Source: Bradyrhizobium sp. Ai1a-2 (GTDB lineage Bacteria; Pseudomonadota; Alphaproteobacteria; Rhizobiales; Xanthobacteraceae). Taken from it: DNA of 41,842 bases. A model generated the notes under the pieces. That model was not told where the DNA came from, made no database searches, and worked only from the letters and a program-made list of their open reading frames with translations. This document shows positions 7,803-15,641 of this stretch, piece after piece. A program made the position numbers and the translations under genes. Location: the NCBI RefSeq assembly GCF_000426245.1, contig NZ_AUEZ01000070.1, positions 1 through 41,842 of the forward strand, given 5' to 3'. Positions within the stretch are counted from its first letter, which is position 1, and every line of letters starts with the position of its first letter.

Positions 7803-8664
7803 CCTCGAAATGCTGTCACTCCTCGAACTGGCGCAAGGACGTCCACTCATCCACGGGCAGGAGCCCGATAGGACCTTCAACAGGTGGGAGGCTTTGCGTC
7901 CGGCTATCCGCAGGGTGGTTGGGTTCGGCCAGCGCTCCTTGCTGGTGCTTGCGCTGCTGGCGCTTTGGGAAGCCGTTCCGCGGTTTGGATTGGCCGACCC
8001 GGCGTTTCTGCCGCCGTTCTCTGACGTGATTGCCGCAGGCTGGCGGCTTGCTCAAAGCGGTGAGCTCTACGACGATGTCGCGGCGAGCCTGTTGCGCGCG
8101 CTGAGCGGCTTCCTGATCTCGGTGGTGCTGATAGTCCCATTGGGGCTTGCGGTCGGCTGGTATGCCCGCCTCGGCGACCTCCTCAATCAGTTCATCGAAG
8201 TCTGCCGCAACACGGCGCCGCTCGCACTGCTGCCTGTGTTCATCCTGCTGCTGGGGATCGGCGAGCTGTCGAAGATCACCATGGTGATTTATAGCTGCGC
8301 CTGGCCGCTGCTGCTCAACACTATCGCCGCAGTCAGGCAGGTCGACCCGCTGCTGGTCAAATCGGCCCGGACGATGGGCGCGAGCCCTCAGCAGCTCTTC
8401 CGCAAGGTCATCCTGCCGGCGGCGCTGCCCACGATTTTTGTTGGAATTCGCCTCGCGAGTGCGTCGGCGATGCTGGTGCTGGTCGCTTCCGAAATGGTTG
8501 GTGCAAAGGCGGGCCTCGGCTATCTCATCATCTATAGCCAGTACAGCTTCCTCATCCCGCAGATGTACTTCGGCATTCTCGGGATCACCGTCATCGGCTT
8601 GACCTTCAATGCCGTGCTCGAGGCGCTGGAGCGCCGTCTGATGCGGTGGAAGGCGGCGGTCTAG
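7795..8664 (+). CDS. ABC transporter permease, SsuC/TauC-like
   Basis: This 289-aa inner-membrane permease belongs to a sulfonate/nitrate/taurine-type importer. The start at 7795 is preferred over an upstream in-frame codon at 7732, because AGGAG precedes it and it gives the normal family length. About six hydrophobic segments are visible. The conserved EAA loop that contacts the ATPase reads KSARTMGASPQQLFRKVILPAALP, a classic BPD_transp_1 signature (cited here in two pieces, KSARTMGASP and FRKVILPAALP). The gene overlaps its ATPase partner by eight bases. Its stop codon lies inside the outer arm of a dispersed palindrome (8661-8704). Confidence 0.93.
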   Translation: MSSLEMLSLLELAQGRPLIHGQEPDRTFNRWEALRPAIRRVVGFGQRSLLVLALLALWEAVPRFGLADPAFLPPFSDVIAAGWRLAQSGELYDDVAASLLRALSGFLISVVLIVPLGLAVGWYARLGDLLNQFIEVCRNTAPLALLPVFILLLGIGELSKITMVIYSCAWPLLLNTIAAVRQVDPLLVKSARTMGASPQQLFRKVILPAALPTIFVGIRLASASAMLVLVASEMVGAKAGLGYLIIYSQYSFLIPQMYFGILGITVIGLTFNAVLEALERRLMRWKAAV

Positions 8665-8704
8665 AGCATTTTCGGTTCTGTTTGAATCAGAACCGAAGCT
8701 CTAG
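8661..8704. repeat. Dispersed extragenic palindrome, possible bidirectional terminator
   Basis: The outer arms CTAGAGC (8661-8667) and GCTCTAG (8698-8704) and the inner 10-bp arms TTCGGTTCTG (8671-8680) and CAGAACCGAA (8688-8697) form one long hairpin with a 3-base bulge (ATT) and a 7-base loop. It sits between two convergent operons. From memory this sequence, and the text after it up to GAAAGCGCTTT near 8763, is a repeat family found between genes in Bradyrhizobium and relatives. The permease stop codon TAG (8662-8664) is part of the outer arm. Confidence 0.75.
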
Positions 8705-8763
8705 ATTTCTGTTCTGACGCGCTCTCTTCACGCGAACCGGTGTCCACTTCGCTCGAAAGCGCT

Positions 8764-9717
8764 TTAGCCGGCGCCGGGCTTGTTGCGCGCCGTCGCCTGG
8801 GTCACGATGCTGTTCGGCGGCACGCTTTGCGTGAGCCAGACATTGCCGCCGATGGTCGAGCCGCGGCCGATGGTGATCCGTCCGAGAATGGTGGCGCCGG
8901 CGTAAATCACGACGTCATCCTCGACGATGGGATGGCGGGCATCGCCCTTGACGAGATTACCTTCGTCGTCAGTGGGGAAATGACGGGCGCCGAGTGTGAC
9001 GGCCTGGTAGATGCGCACGTTATCGCCGATGATCGCGGTCTCGCCGATCACGACACCGGTCCCGTGATCGATGAAGAAGCCTGATCCAATGCTCGCGCCC
9101 GGGTGAATGTCGATTCCGGTTCGGGTATGAGCGATCTCGGCGACCAGGCGCGCCACCAATCGCGCGTCGAGCCGATGCAGGATATGGGCAAGGCGATGGT
9201 GAATGATCGCCGTCATGCCGGGATAGCCGATCAGGATCTCCGGAAAATTTCTGGCGGCGGGATCGCCGACAAAGGCGGCACGGAGATCGCTGATGAGGAC
9301 GCCGCGCACGGCCGGCAGCTCGGATGCGAACTGCCGGGTGAGATCGATTGCATCCCGCCGGCGAAAGCCGCGCAACAGCTCATCGCCGACGAACAGCGCG
9401 CCGCGATGAATCTGCTCGCAGAGCTGATCAAGGGCAATGCTCAACGTGTGTCCAACAAAATAGTCGATATTCTCTCCGTCGAGCTCGAAGCGCCCATAGT
9501 GGCGCGGAAACAATGCTTCGGTCAGCCTGTTGAGGATGTCTTCCAATGCCGCGCGGGAAGGCGCGCGGCGCGCCTCACCATCGCGGCGGATGCTGTGCGT
9601 CTCCTCGCGCGATACCCGTAGCTCAGCAACGATGCGATCGAGCTGCCATCGCTTGAGCGCCGGACCGTCTGCATCAGTTGCGAGGGCGCTGTCGTCCGGC
9701 GGGATTTCGGGTTTCAT
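8764..9717 (-). CDS. epsC: Serine O-acetyltransferase, EpsC type
   Basis: This 317-aa enzyme should transfer acetyl from acetyl-CoA to L-serine. The product, O-acetylserine, accepts sulfide in cysteine synthesis. The N-terminal 190 residues are helical, and the C-terminal part is a left-handed beta-helix of hexapeptide repeats (IDIHPGASIGSGFFIDHGTG, then GETAIIGDNVRIYQAV, then TLGARHFP). D217-H218 in FIDHGTGVVIGE matches the catalytic Asp-His of CysE. The longer N-terminal region and the short linker with DDEGN place it in the EpsC subgroup. It is the last gene of the leftward SsuCBA-SfnB-flavin reductase operon, three bases after the flavin reductase stop. Released sulfite and its carbon acceptor would thus be supplied together. 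Confidence 0.88.
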   Translation of the reverse strand: MKPEIPPDDSALATDADGPALKRWQLDRIVAELRVSREETHSIRRDGEARRAPSRAALEDILNRLTEALFPRHYGRFELDGENIDYFVGHTLSIALDQLCEQIHRGALFVGDELLRGFRRRDAIDLTRQFASELPAVRGVLISDLRAAFVGDPAARNFPEILIGYPGMTAIIHHRLAHILHRLDARLVARLVAEIAHTRTGIDIHPGASIGSGFFIDHGTGVVIGETAIIGDNVRIYQAVTLGARHFPTDDEGNLVKGDARHPIVEDDVVIYAGATILGRITIGRGSTIGGNVWLTQSVPPNSIVTQATARNKPGAG

Positions 9718-9720
9718 GCA

Positions 9721-10293
9721 TCACCGGGCATGGGCGAGGGGAATCCCGACCTCGGCAAGCAGGTCGAGGCCGCTGTCGGGATCGATCTCGATATATTGAC
9801 CGTTCCAATAGACGAGACCCGACAGACGCGGCGACAATTCGAAGCTCAACAAACTACCGACGACGATCCCGTGGGAGTGACGTTCAATGATTTCTTCGAC
9901 CTGGCATTCAATCGTCGCCAACGAATGGCTGAGCAGAGGCACGCCCGATGAGCCGGCAGACCACGCGACGCCCTCGAAGCGCTGGCCGCCCTTCAGTCGG
10001 CCGTTGCTGAATCGGCCGGCGACGTCGTGCTGGTCGGATCCCAGGATATTGACGCCGAACACCCGGTAGCGATCGATCAATGGAAAGGAGGATGCTTGCC
10101 GATTGATGCTGACAAGGAGGCGGGGAGGAGCGGTGCTGAGCGAGCTCAGCGAGGTCACTGTCATCCCCGTGATGTCACTGCCCCGGCCGGCGGTGATGAT
10201 GCTCACACCGCCGGCGAGGCGGCGCATGACCGAGCGGAACTGCTGCTCGATTTCGTCAGTTTCATTGACGAGATGGAAGTCCGCCCGGGCCAT
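9721..10293 (-). CDS. Flavin reductase family protein (HpaC/DszD-like)
   Basis: This 190-aa protein is an NAD(P)H:flavin oxidoreductase domain protein. It would supply FMNH2 or FADH2 to the flavin-dependent monooxygenases of the island. Family marks include FRSVMRRLAGGVSIITA near residue 20, a GMTVTSLSSLSTAPP flavin-binding stretch near residue 43, and PRLLVSINRQASSFPLI. It has a strong ribosome site (GAGGAGGAG) before the start. It lies between the SfnB-like enzyme and the serine acetyltransferase in one operon. It is the only flavin reductase in the window, so it may serve all four LLM enzymes as well as SfnB, though housekeeping reductases could also contribute. Confidence 0.9.
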   Translation of the reverse strand: MARADFHLVNETDEIEQQFRSVMRRLAGGVSIITAGRGSDITGMTVTSLSSLSTAPPRLLVSINRQASSFPLIDRYRVFGVNILGSDQHDVAGRFSNGRLKGGQRFEGVAWSAGSSGVPLLSHSLATIECQVEEIIERHSHGIVVGSLLSFELSPRLSGLVYWNGQYIEIDPDSGLDLLAEVGIPLAHAR

Positions 10294-10350
10294 TTGCTCT
10301 CCTCCTCTGGCGTTGCACCCCGTGTTGCTTCAGGCCTCTTCGAGATTGGT

Positions 10351-11580
10351 TCAGAAAAAGCCTTTGGCCGGCAGCGGGGTGCCGCTGATCACGTGTTGTC
10401 CGATTGATCGGGCCTTGTAGGTTGTCGGATTGTGTGACGACAGCGTGCGAGCGTTGCGCCAGTGCCGATCGAAATTGGTCGCCTTCTTGGTGGCGGATGC
10501 GCCGCCGACGTCGAACAACAGGCTGCCGGCCCGAATGGCAAAATCATCGGCGACAATCTTGGCCTTGGCTGACAGCAGCGCCGCTCTGTGAGCGACTTCG
10601 TTCGCGTCTCGGACGCCGGCGTCGAAAGCGTCGGTCGCTACATCCAGGGCCTCGGCCGCGGCAAGGACCACCGTTTCGGCGGCAAACGCGCCACTTGCGA
10701 TCTGCCCGATGGTTTGTTGCAGCACCGGATCGTCGGTCGGCGCCTCGCTCGGCGCGTAATAGAAGGTGCGCTTGCGCGAACGGACGAGGGCCGCTGCATC
10801 TCGCAGGGCGGCACGAGCGATCCCCGCGACAATAGCAGTCAGAAATAGTTGGGCGAACGTGTTGGAATAGGGTACCCCATATCCGACGTCAGGCGCATCG
10901 AACACGATCTCCTCGCGTCTGACCCGCACGTTCCGGAAATGCGTGGTGCCGGTCGCCGTCAACCGCTGTCCCAGGCCATCCCAATCGTCGATCAGTTCGA
11001 CGCCGTCTCGCTTCACCGGGATGATGGTCGCGCCCGCATTGCCTGATGGATCGGCGGCACGGACCAGGACGTAGTCGGAATAAAGCGTGCCGGTGCTGTA
11101 ATATTTGGTGCCGTTCAGCAGGTAGTCGTCGCTATCCGGCGTGAAGGTCGTGTTCGGGATGATGTCGCCGACCTGCGGGGTGTCGAGCTCGGTCGTGGCA
11201 AGCCCGATGATGGCGCCATCGGCGACTGCCTGCTGCCATTGTCGGCCCTGCTCGTCCCTGGGTTGACGAACCAGCCGCTCGACCACGCTGAAATGGTTGC
11301 GCAGGATGTGCGCGACGTTCGCGTCGGCTTCGCCGAGGCGAATGATGACTTCGAACAATTCGCGGATCGTGCTGCCGGCGCCGCCGGCGGAGGTTGGCAG
11401 GCGCAATGCACCAAGCTTCGCATCGCGGATCAGATCGATCGCGTCGAACGGCAAGATGCGCTCGCGCTCGCGCTTGCTTTCTCCTTCGGCAATCCGGGCG
11501 AACAGGGCATCCAGCTCCGCGGAGCGGAGAGCGATCTGCCCGGACGGGGCGAGGCTAGTAGCGGATGCAGGTTTGTTCAT
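10351..11580 (-). CDS. SfnB/DszC-like acyl-CoA dehydrogenase-fold flavin monooxygenase
   Basis: This 409-aa protein has the acyl-CoA dehydrogenase fold but groups by context and motifs with SfnB/DszC sulfur-acquisition enzymes, which use reduced flavin and O2 to oxygenate organosulfur compounds. Visible blocks are LGALRLPTSAGGAG (about 56-69), IRLGEADANVAHILRNHF, GIIGLATTELD, TKYYSTGTLYSDYVLV in the middle beta domain, and the C-terminal HWRNARTLSSHNP, which resembles the flavin-binding end of this family. The catalytic glutamate of true acyl-CoA dehydrogenases is not evident. It follows the SsuCBA importer and precedes the flavin reductase (57-bp gap). Dibenzothiophene, dimethyl sulfone or sulfonate-type substrates are possible. 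Confidence 0.85.
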   Translation of the reverse strand: MNKPASATSLAPSGQIALRSAELDALFARIAEGESKRERERILPFDAIDLIRDAKLGALRLPTSAGGAGSTIRELFEVIIRLGEADANVAHILRNHFSVVERLVRQPRDEQGRQWQQAVADGAIIGLATTELDTPQVGDIIPNTTFTPDSDDYLLNGTKYYSTGTLYSDYVLVRAADPSGNAGATIIPVKRDGVELIDDWDGLGQRLTATGTTHFRNVRVRREEIVFDAPDVGYGVPYSNTFAQLFLTAIVAGIARAALRDAAALVRSRKRTFYYAPSEAPTDDPVLQQTIGQIASGAFAAETVVLAAAEALDVATDAFDAGVRDANEVAHRAALLSAKAKIVADDFAIRAGSLLFDVGGASATKKATNFDRHWRNARTLSSHNPTTYKARSIGQHVISGTPLPAKGFF

Positions 11581-11618
11581 TTTTAGAGTCCGGATGTCAT
11601 TGCTGGAGGCAGCCGCGA

Positions 11619-12623
11619 TCAGAGCTGAGCGAGATGATCGGTGACCTTAATCGGCTCGGGCAGGACCTTTCGTGCGACAAGCCAGTCCGCGGCGCGTTGC
11701 AATTCGGACAGGAACTTTTCATCGTTGACCGGGAAGTAGCGGTACTGTCGGTTCATGGCGATGAACTGGTCGCGGACCTGATCGCTGTATTTGCCGGCTT
11801 TCTGCGCGATGTATTCAGCTTCCTTGCTGTTTTCCGAAATCCACTTGCCCTCGGCGCGGAAGGCATCGTTGACCGCGCGGACCAGCGCGGGATTGTCGGT
11901 GGAGAATTTGCGGGTGGTCAGGTACGACGTGTAATCGATCTGGAATTCGAGATCGCGGCCTTCGAGGAAAATATCGTGGGCCTTGTATTCGAGCCGCGCG
12001 ATATCGACGCCCGGGCTCCACATCGACCAGGCGTCGACCTTTCCCGAGGCCAACGCAGGCGCGGCATCGGGCGGATTGAGATAGACGAACTTCACCGCCG
12101 ATCGGTCGACCTTGTGCTTCTCCAGCGCCGCCACCAGAAGAAATTCACCAAGACCCGAACGGTTGACCGCGACCGATTTGCCGACGAGATCCTCGATCTT
12201 GTTGATGCCGGAATCATCCTTGGCGATGATCGCCGTGGTACGCGGCTCGTAGACGACGAATTGGGTGAAGACAAGTGGTGAGCCCGCGATGATCGCGGCG
12301 AGCGCCGGCGTTGTGCTGCCGCCAAAGGAGAAGTCGGCGCTGCCGCCAGTGACGGCCTGCAAGGTCGGCGCGTGGTTCGGGAATGGCCCGAGCCATTCCA
12401 CCTTGATGCCGTCCTTCGCCAATACCTTTTCGAATTCGCCGCGTTCCTTGGCGATCAGGTTGAGGCCGCTGAGCCCCCAGGTCAGGCGGACCAGATCGGT
12501 GGAGCGGCCGGTCGCCGACCACGCGGATTCGCCGAGATCGAACCCGGCAAGAGTGCCGATGCCGGCCGCGGCGGTGCCCAGGAAGCTGCGCCGGGATGGA
12601 TTGCTGGATTGAGAGTGAGACAT
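11619..12623 (-). CDS. ABC transporter substrate-binding protein, SsuA-like, Tat-exported
   Basis: This 334-aa aliphatic-sulfonate-type binding protein carries a twin-arginine signal (SRRSFLGTAAAG near residues 10-21), so it is probably folded before export to the periplasm. Core features are VRLTWGLSGLNLIAKERGEF, GGSADFSFGGSTTPALAAI and EDLVGKSVAVNRSGLGEFLL, which match the NMT1/SsuA family. AAAGGA lies upstream of the start. The gene follows the SsuB-like ATPase at 12647-13369 with a 23-bp gap and forms one importer with it and the permease. Fe-S or flavin ligands are not required for this family, so the reason for a Tat signal is unclear. Confidence 0.9.
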   Translation of the reverse strand: MSHSQSSNPSRRSFLGTAAAGIGTLAGFDLGESAWSATGRSTDLVRLTWGLSGLNLIAKERGEFEKVLAKDGIKVEWLGPFPNHAPTLQAVTGGSADFSFGGSTTPALAAIIAGSPLVFTQFVVYEPRTTAIIAKDDSGINKIEDLVGKSVAVNRSGLGEFLLVAALEKHKVDRSAVKFVYLNPPDAAPALASGKVDAWSMWSPGVDIARLEYKAHDIFLEGRDLEFQIDYTSYLTTRKFSTDNPALVRAVNDAFRAEGKWISENSKEAEYIAQKAGKYSDQVRDQFIAMNRQYRYFPVNDEKFLSELQRAADWLVARKVLPEPIKVTDHLAQL

Positions 12624-12646
12624 GGGGACGATCCTTTCGGAAAACC

Positions 12647-13369
12647 TTATGCGGCGGCATGAGAGACGAGCACGCCGAGCTCGGCGAGCAGCACAGTTCG
12701 TTCGATCGAGCCGGAACCGCCGGCCTCGCGATACTCAAAGGCGATCGCGCCATCGCGCATCACCAGGATGCGGTCGGCCAATGCGATGGCTTCGTCGACG
12801 TCGTGTGTAACAAGCAAGACGCCGGGTCGATGATTGGCGACGAGCTGGCGGACAAGGTCGTGCATGCGGATACGCGTCAGCGCATCGAGCGCAGCGAACG
12901 GCTCATCCAGCAGCAGAAGCTCGGGCTGTTGTACCAGGGCGCGGGCGAGTGCCACCCGCTGAGCCTGCCCGCCCGAAAGGTTACGTGGCCAGTCATCGAG
13001 GCGGTCGCCGAGCCCGACCTCGGCAAGCGCGGCCGCGGCGCGTTCGCGCGCGTCAGGCAGTTGAAGGCCGAGGGAGACGTTGCTCCAGAGACTGTCCCAT
13101 GGCAGCAGACGATGCTCCTGGAACACGACCGCCGGCCGCCTTGGCGCTGCGATGCGTCCACCTTGGATCGGATCGAGGCCGGCCAGCGCTCTGAGCAGCG
13201 TGGTCTTGCCGCAGCCGCTTTCGCCCAGCAGCGCGACGAATTCCCCACGCTCGATGCGCAGATTAAGTCGATCGATCACGACGCGGGCGCCATAGGCGCG
13301 GCGGAGGTTGCTCACCACCACAGCCGGATTGGTCGCCGAAGAGGCAGGCGGCGCGACATGCGCGGTCAT
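12647..13369 (-). CDS. ssuB: ABC transporter ATP-binding protein, SsuB-like
   Basis: This 240-aa protein is the ATPase of a second sulfonate-type importer. Walker A GESGCGKTT (49-57), Q-loop VVFQEHRLLPW, signature LSGGQAQR (131-138), Walker B LLLLDEPF (151-158) and H-loop H189 are all intact. FQEHRLLPW is typical of SsuB. The start is set at 13369, where ATG overlaps the permease stop by four bases. An open frame continues upstream to 13573, but that part is out-of-frame shadow of the permease. The short length of about 240 aa agrees with SsuB. Confidence 0.93.
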   Translation of the reverse strand: MTAHVAPPASSATNPAVVVSNLRRAYGARVVIDRLNLRIERGEFVALLGESGCGKTTLLRALAGLDPIQGGRIAAPRRPAVVFQEHRLLPWDSLWSNVSLGLQLPDARERAAAALAEVGLGDRLDDWPRNLSGGQAQRVALARALVQQPELLLLDEPFAALDALTRIRMHDLVRQLVANHRPGVLLVTHDVDEAIALADRILVMRDGAIAFEYREAGGSGSIERTVLLAELGVLVSHAAA

Positions 13370-14337
13370 CGTCCGCCTCCATAGTTCGGATGCCAGGCCA
13401 GCAGCCGTCGCTCGAGCCAGCGTGCGATCGCGTCCGCGGCGACGCCGATCAGGGCGTAGATCACGATCGTCAGCACGATCACGTCGGTGCGCAAAAATTC
13501 TCGCGCGTCCATAGCGAGGAATCCGATGCCGGATTGCGCCCCGATAGTCTCGGCCACGACCAGCGCGAGCCAAGCGGTCGCCAGCGCATAGCGCACGCCG
13601 GTGAGGATGGACGGCAGGGCGCCGGGAAGGATAATGCGCCGGATCAGTCCGAGACGGCTGAGCCCCTGGACCCGCCCGAGTTCGATCAGCTTGGGATCGA
13701 TCTGCCGGATCCCGAGGGTGGTGTTGATATAGATCGGAAACGTCACGCCAAGCGCGACCAGGAAGATCTTCTCGGCTTCACCCACCCCGAGCCAGACGAT
13801 CACGAGCGGAAGAACCGCGAGGAAGGGAATGGCGCGGATCATCTGGACGCTGCGGTCGATCGCGGCCTTCGCGATGCGCGAGAAACCGACCAGGGTGCCA
13901 AGTGCAAAGCCGATGCTGGCTCCGACCACAAAACCGCTTGCCGCCCGCAACAGGCTCACGCCGAGATCGTTCAGAAGGTTATCGGTCGTAGCCAGCTTGA
14001 CAGCGGTGGCGACGACCTTGGTCGGTGCCGGCAGCACCTGCGGTGAGATCCATCCTGCTCTCGCCAGCAATTCCCAAATGATGACGATTGCCGCCGGCGC
14101 GAGCCACGAGATCGCCAGCAGGCTACGCCTTCCTAGCGGAGCGGGTGTGTGCTGGGAGGCTGCCGTCTGCGCCTGATCAAATTTGGTGGCTGCGAGAGTT
14201 TGCTCGATATTGCTCAAGGCTGACTCGGGTCCCGTTGCATCGTGTCGCGCGTCATGCAGCACATGAAATGCCGATTCATCATGCTGCGCAGGAAACAGGC
14301 ACGAGCCATCGCTCGCTGCGCTGCCGCCAACAGCCAT
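13366..14337 (-). CDS. ssuC: ABC transporter permease, SsuC-like
   Basis: This inner-membrane permease of the second sulfonate importer is about 323 aa from the ATG at 14337. The start is uncertain: the frame is open to a TTG at 14400, and another TTG lies at 14217, none with a strong ribosome site. The family-like part begins near LGRRSLLAISWLAPAAIVII. About six membrane spans are present. The EAA loop reads ELGRVQGLSRLGLIRRIILPGALP (cited in pieces: ELGRVQGLSR, IRRIILPGALP). The extra N-terminal region of roughly 75 residues is polar and unusual for SsuC, which favours an internal start. It is the first gene of the leftward SsuCBA-SfnB-flavin reductase-EpsC operon. Confidence 0.85.
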   Translation of the reverse strand: MAVGGSAASDGSCLFPAQHDESAFHVLHDARHDATGPESALSNIEQTLAATKFDQAQTAASQHTPAPLGRRSLLAISWLAPAAIVIIWELLARAGWISPQVLPAPTKVVATAVKLATTDNLLNDLGVSLLRAASGFVVGASIGFALGTLVGFSRIAKAAIDRSVQMIRAIPFLAVLPLVIVWLGVGEAEKIFLVALGVTFPIYINTTLGIRQIDPKLIELGRVQGLSRLGLIRRIILPGALPSILTGVRYALATAWLALVVAETIGAQSGIGFLAMDAREFLRTDVIVLTIVIYALIGVAADAIARWLERRLLAWHPNYGGGR

Positions 14338-14554
14338 ATTCGTCACACGCGTAAAACTGTCCCACGAATTTCGGCGAACAGAAATAGAGGGGTTTTTCAA
14401 TTGTCATTCGTTCCGGAGTTTTCTGATTTCTCCGCGCCCGCCTCGGCGGCAAAGAATATCTTTTGATGCGGGCGTGCTTGAACTTGAAGCACTCGTTGGT
14501 CAAAACGAGCGGCGTTCGCGCGATAAGGCACGAGCTCTACGAAGAGAGGCTCCC
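14338..14554. promoter_or_regulatory. Divergent intergenic region, ssuC-like and LLM genes
   Basis: These roughly 217 bases lie between the leftward SsuC-like start and the rightward LLM start and should carry both promoters. GAAGAGAGG just before 14555 is the ribosome site of the LLM gene. I see no clear operator palindrome here. Confidence 0.35.
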
Positions 14555-15625
14555 ATGACAGCAACGTCTCCGCGCTTTGGCATCTGGGCGGTGGTGCACG
14601 GATCACGTGGTGCATACCAACATCCCGACGAGCCCTATGACGCGTCATGGGAGCGCAATCGTGATCTCGTGCTTGCTGCGGAGGAGCTTGGCTATGACTC
14701 GACATTGATCGCGCAGCACACCATCAACCCGCATATCGAGGACTTCGATCAACTCGAGGCCTGGAGTGCTGCGGCCGCAATTGCCGCACTGACGAACCGG
14801 ATCGAGATCATCGCGGCCATCAAGCCTTATCTCTATCATCCCGTCGTGCTCGCCAAGATGGCGCTCGGGATCGAGAACATCAGCCGTGGCCGCTTTGCGC
14901 TTAATCTGGTCAATGCATGGAATCGCCCGGAGCTGGAGAAGGCTGGAATCGGCTTCGCAGAGCATGATGACCGCTACGCTTATGGCCGCGAGTGGATCTC
15001 TGTGGTGTCACGCTTGATCCAAGGCGAACGCTTGACCTACAAAGGCAAGCATTTCGATGTGCGCGACTACGCCCTCAGACCAGCGAGCCTTTATCGGAAG
15101 CGGCCGACGATCTACGTTGGGGGCGAGTCCGAGCCCGCGCGTGCCTTGGTCGCCGACCATGGCGATGTCTGGTTCATCAACGGCCAGCCGGTAGCCGACG
15201 TGGCGAGCTTGATCGCGGATGTTGCGGCGCGCCCGCGGACAGCAGCGCCCCTGCGCTTTGGGCTTTCCGCCTTCGTTGTTGCACGCGAGACGAGCGAGCA
15301 GGCTCGGGCCGAGCACGAGCACTTATTGGCGCTCGCGGCAAAAGACGCACCGATGAAGGCAATCCAGCGGCAGAACACCGATCCGAAGGTCGTGATGATG
15401 CAGACGATGCAGAAAACGCCACGCGTTGGCACCAATGGCGGCACGGCGGCCGGACTTGTCGGCAGCTACGATGAGGTGGCCGCGCGTATCTCTATCTTTC
15501 ATGCTGCCGGCATTGAGTTGTTTATGTTGCAGTTCCAGCCATTCGAAGCAGAGATGCGACGTTTTGCCGAGGAGGTGATACCGCGGGTGCGGTCAGCACA
15601 GGCCGAGCGGGCTGCGCAGAGCTAA
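14555..15625 (+). CDS. LLM-class flavin-dependent monooxygenase (SsuD/SfnG-like)
   Basis: This 356-aa luciferase-fold monooxygenase is of the alkanesulfonate/dimethylsulfone type and shorter than the NtaA/DszA-type enzymes in the window. Features are a beta-barrel start RFGIWAVVHGSRG, ISRGRFALNLVNAWN near residue 110 (the flavin-site strand of SfnG-like enzymes), EHDDRYAYGREW, YVGGESEPARALVADHGDVW, and a LVGSYDEVAARI segment near the C-terminus. The start at 14555 follows GAAGAGAGG; the frame is open to 14474 but that part has no support. It is transcribed divergently from the SsuCBA operon and converges with the next LLM gene, 16 bases away. It would need FMNH2 from a reductase such as the one at 9721-10293. 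SfnG-like or SsuD-like substrates are both possible. Confidence 0.87.
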   Translation: MTATSPRFGIWAVVHGSRGAYQHPDEPYDASWERNRDLVLAAEELGYDSTLIAQHTINPHIEDFDQLEAWSAAAAIAALTNRIEIIAAIKPYLYHPVVLAKMALGIENISRGRFALNLVNAWNRPELEKAGIGFAEHDDRYAYGREWISVVSRLIQGERLTYKGKHFDVRDYALRPASLYRKRPTIYVGGESEPARALVADHGDVWFINGQPVADVASLIADVAARPRTAAPLRFGLSAFVVARETSEQARAEHEHLLALAAKDAPMKAIQRQNTDPKVVMMQTMQKTPRVGTNGGTAAGLVGSYDEVAARISIFHAAGIELFMLQFQPFEAEMRRFAEEVIPRVRSAQAERAAQS

Positions 15626-15641
15626 CAACCGGCACTTGCCT

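Noticed and set aside
13370..13573. N-terminal extension of the SsuB-like ATPase
   Set aside because: It is arginine-rich shadow of the overlapping permease; the ATGA overlap at 13366-13369 is the natural start.
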